Positions 16,001 through 17,049 of a DNA stretch of 17,049 bases are shown here, one piece after another. Every line of letters begins with the position of its first letter. Within the stretch, counting starts at the first letter, position 1. Origin of the DNA: Davidsoniella eucalypti (taxonomy: Eukaryota; Ascomycota; Sordariomycetes; Microascales; Ceratocystidaceae). The translations under genes were made by a program, and so were the position numbers. The notes beneath the pieces are model-generated. The model did not search any database, was not told the DNA's origin, and saw nothing but the letters and a program-made list of their open reading frames with translations. Location of the stretch: NCBI GenBank assembly GCA_004009845.1, contig RMBW01000270.1, forward strand, positions 1-17,049, read 5' to 3'.

Positions 16001-16827
16001 TGGAGGGTGATAAATCCTCCTATGCCTTTGTCGATATGGATAATAACACGGTGCGGTTTCAAGAGGCAAATGCCTTGGGTCCTTACACTGAGGTTGCAGA
16101 CTGCGAAAGCTATGCGATCTACAGAGCCCTTTGCTACGTTCGAAAACTGCCACTACGGAAACGAATCCTGATCTTTGTCGATAGCCAAGCTGCCATCCAA
16201 AGAGTACGGAAGCCTGGTATATTCACGAACCTCATAGAGAAGCTAAACCTGCAGGACCTCGACACCAGTATAGAAATACACTGGTGCCCTGGACATGTCG
16301 GAATAGAAGGAAATGAGATAGTGGATAAGCTTGCAAAGGAGGCTCTTGAAAAAAGAGTATGCACCTCTATCGCAACCACTGGGTATATCAAGAAAAAGAT
16401 TAAAGAGAACATCTTCAACCTCTGGGACACACTAATCAACCGTGATATCGACAAACTTGGGAATCACTATCGGTCTCTTGGTAAGACAGGAGTGAGTGAT
16501 CTGAAACCGATTGAGGGCGAGAAGAGGCTGACAACAGCCTACTATCAACTTCTAACGGGGAAGGGCGCTTACCTGCCGTACCTAAAGACCATAGGCAAGG
16601 TATCGAGTAGCATGTGTCGTCATTGTCAGCTGGACATTGAAACTATTCAGCACTTGGTGTTGGACTGTGATATGTGGCTTGAGCAAAGACAAGAGTTGAA
16701 AGACGTCTGCGATGGTGAGATAAAGATGGAAGATCTATTTAGTAAGGCGAAGCACCAGCAAGCCTTGTTAGTATTTCTGAAAAAAACAGGAATAGGGGGA
16801 GAAACTGGGGAAGAGTGGAGGAAGTGA
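13051..16827 (+). CDS. LINE B ORF2: endonuclease, reverse transcriptase, RNase H
   Basis: 1258 residues from the ATG at 13051; the frame is open upstream to a GTG at 12982, but the ATG overlaps the ORF1 stop and precedes the conserved endonuclease start (LTIFQHNQGK). The APE-type endonuclease spans about residues 5-225 with N11, E38 (QEPW), D137/N139 (GDFN), D195 and SDH 218-220. RT spans about 440-720 with D582 (LDIKGAF), GIPQGSPISP and YIDD at 674-677. RNase H spans about 975-1100 with D981, E1019, D1044 and D1092. A CCHC motif C-X2-C-X8-H-X4-C lies at 1189-1206. The protein nicks the target, copies the RNA from the nick, and its RNase H can remove the RNA strand. All key residues are present, so the copy may be functional. 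Confidence 0.96.
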   Translation: MIRKLTIFQHNQGKRKGILDHLFELAIRQRVEILCIQEPWVWQKEGKWIFQDHQNFHTVKPSLSLLTRPRVVTYIQKDIDFTIEKPLDIASSDFQCIRLHIDAQPLLVNLYNHPTQPLLPHPLVQQWQVGNGIIVGDFNTHHPWWSVNCEQSQHADEVVGWLQRNNADLVVDPENALVNRGTFFTTRSQKTSIIDLAFLTGQMKQTKTSWTCEGLHGSDHQCIKLQFHDARNNKKEEEKVVYNLKKTDWQQFRDSLKKKEALVLENLKKRDTRPDLAAILTAAIQDTCAEVMPKARICPRSKPWWNDELKLLRKSFLRAERQWKKDKICLTEYKEKRNRYFHAIIKTKANYFNSFLEQATGDEVFTAMRYTKPITDSYIQPLEENGVKAESFDDKAKMLLNLVGGEKGESLEDEDTLPIPHHENSKWPWPNISTIEIERAIMTSNPKKSAGPDGINFQMIQNAYRAIPEVFHYVYTELFTKGQCPTVWRQGIGVILKKPNKPDYSRIKAYRIITLLNCLGKVLERIFAQRLGFLAATKDDLLHPTQFGGRKQRSTIDAAMVLMDQVKSWKEQGLKSSIALLDIKGAFDHVNRDTLLWHCRDLGLPNNCTQWIAAFLQKRKVQICFDGKRTNFYTIDQGIPQGSPISPILFLIYSRLIHINIPPSIQVHGIQLSYIDDILITVASKSFARNCRALEAIVEDLTRQADDSSVEFESSKTELLHLTRSKAVSNEHIDVLGTTIQPSEKIKWLGIWLDCQLNFSEHVQDRTLKATRTLMGIQRISRKYSGLSAKATRQLYQAVIRPIMEYGSILWWTKMKPISLKKHLEKVQSLAISMMLGTYKQAPKRACEIEAGIKPVEINLEWNNLKYGTRLLQFPKHHPIRHCAQPTKDHLNSESDFESLGILGPYKLKRESQVQAIAVDIKYLIPFKALQRAKIVWEAPWAKRTPITTHIPMVKKEEAKEIHLTTLATLWLGEAYCLYTDGSMEGDKSSYAFVDMDNNTVRFQEANALGPYTEVADCESYAIYRALCYVRKLPLRKRILIFVDSQAAIQRVRKPGIFTNLIEKLNLQDLDTSIEIHWCPGHVGIEGNEIVDKLAKEALEKRVCTSIATTGYIKKKIKENIFNLWDTLINRDIDKLGNHYRSLGKTGVSDLKPIEGEKRLTTAYYQLLTGKGAYLPYLKTIGKVSSSMCRHCQLDIETIQHLVLDCDMWLEQRQELKDVCDGEIKMEDLFSKAKHQQALLVFLKKTGIGGETGEEWRK

Positions 16828-17043
16828 CCAACGATGGTGTTGCCGGTGAGGGTGAACCAGTCGCACTTCGTGATGATTCGTGGTGTTGTTGATTTCTTTG
16901 TGTTTTTCCTTATGTTTTTTATGTTTTGTGTTATGTTTCTACTTGTTTTCTGTCATGTTTTTATTGTTTTTATTTGCTTTTATTTTACATCTTCATAGCT
17001 CTTTAGCTCCATAAGATTAATGAATTAAAAAAAAAAAAAAAAA
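16828..17043 (+). other. LINE B 3' UTR and poly(A) tail
   Basis: About 200 bp, T-rich, with repeated TATGTTTT-like units and the same terminal GATTAATGAATTA as LINE A, then 17 A. The six bases after it (17044-17049) are flanking DNA of unknown nature, too short to test for a target duplication. Confidence 0.9.
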
Positions 17044-17049
17044 TAAGTC

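Larger units (their letters stand above)
11644..17043 (+). mobile_element. LINE copy B (Tad-like non-LTR retrotransposon), apparently complete
   Basis: A 5.4-kb element with 5' UTR, intact ORF1, intact ORF2, 3' UTR and a 17-A tail (17027-17043). It begins directly after the poly(A) of LINE A with no spacer that I can identify. The domain set (APE-type endonuclease, RT, RNase H, CCHC) and the fungal setting suggest the Tad clade; the clade assignment is by architecture only. Both ORFs lack stops or frameshifts, so this copy could be active. Confidence 0.92.

Noticed and set aside
8759..17043. Simple local tandem duplication of one LINE to explain copies A and B.
   Set aside because: The ORF1 halves are far too different, and the ORF2 differences are mainly silent, which suggests separate active sources.
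1..17049. Repeat-induced point mutation (RIP) of the repeats.
   Set aside because: Long ORFs are intact, and there is no visible excess of TpA or stop codons created by C-to-T changes in either LINE or in gag-pol.

Overview
The window is a nest of retrotransposons with no recognisable host gene, RNA gene or CRISPR array. The elements point to a filamentous fungus, most likely an ascomycete (inferred): a Tad-like LINE with two ORFs, a chromodomain Ty3/gypsy element, and a short non-autonomous LTR element. Long ORFs are intact and I see no scattered C-to-T stop mutations, so this DNA does not look affected by repeat-induced point mutation (RIP).

Layout. LINE copy A runs from the left edge to its poly(A) at 11643. 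Its decayed ORF1 was hit by a Ty3/gypsy element (557-8507, minus strand; 5-bp target duplication ACACC). The gypsy pol gene was then hit by a 1406-bp LTR element (1441-2846, plus strand; target duplication GCCAG; LTRs identical by eye). Directly after the poly(A) of LINE A comes LINE copy B (11644-17043), apparently full length, with ORF1 (11721-13058) and ORF2 (13051-16827) overlapping by 8 nt. LINE A has lost the end of ORF1 and the endonuclease part of ORF2, but from about 8759 onward it is roughly 98% identical to B.

The gypsy element (read on minus) has a 179-bp 5' LTR, a leader without any AUG that carries nine 29-bp hairpin repeats, gag (7984-6077), then pol in the -1 frame: protease, reverse transcriptase, RNase H, integrase, chromodomain. 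Pol is broken by one missing base near 5087 and by the nested element.

The most interesting result is that both LTR elements appear to use Tf1-type self-priming and form an autonomous/non-autonomous pair. In each, 11 nt lying 2 nt inside the 5' LTR is the exact reverse complement of 11 nt at LTR offset 116-127. The two elements differ at two positions of this motif and both changes are compensated. A U3 hairpin with a 7-bp stem and 6-nt loop, at the same LTR offset in both, also shows a compensated base pair. The polypurine tracts, TATA offset and LTR termini are shared. The small element encodes no pol and probably depends on enzymes from a relative of the gypsy element into which it is inserted.
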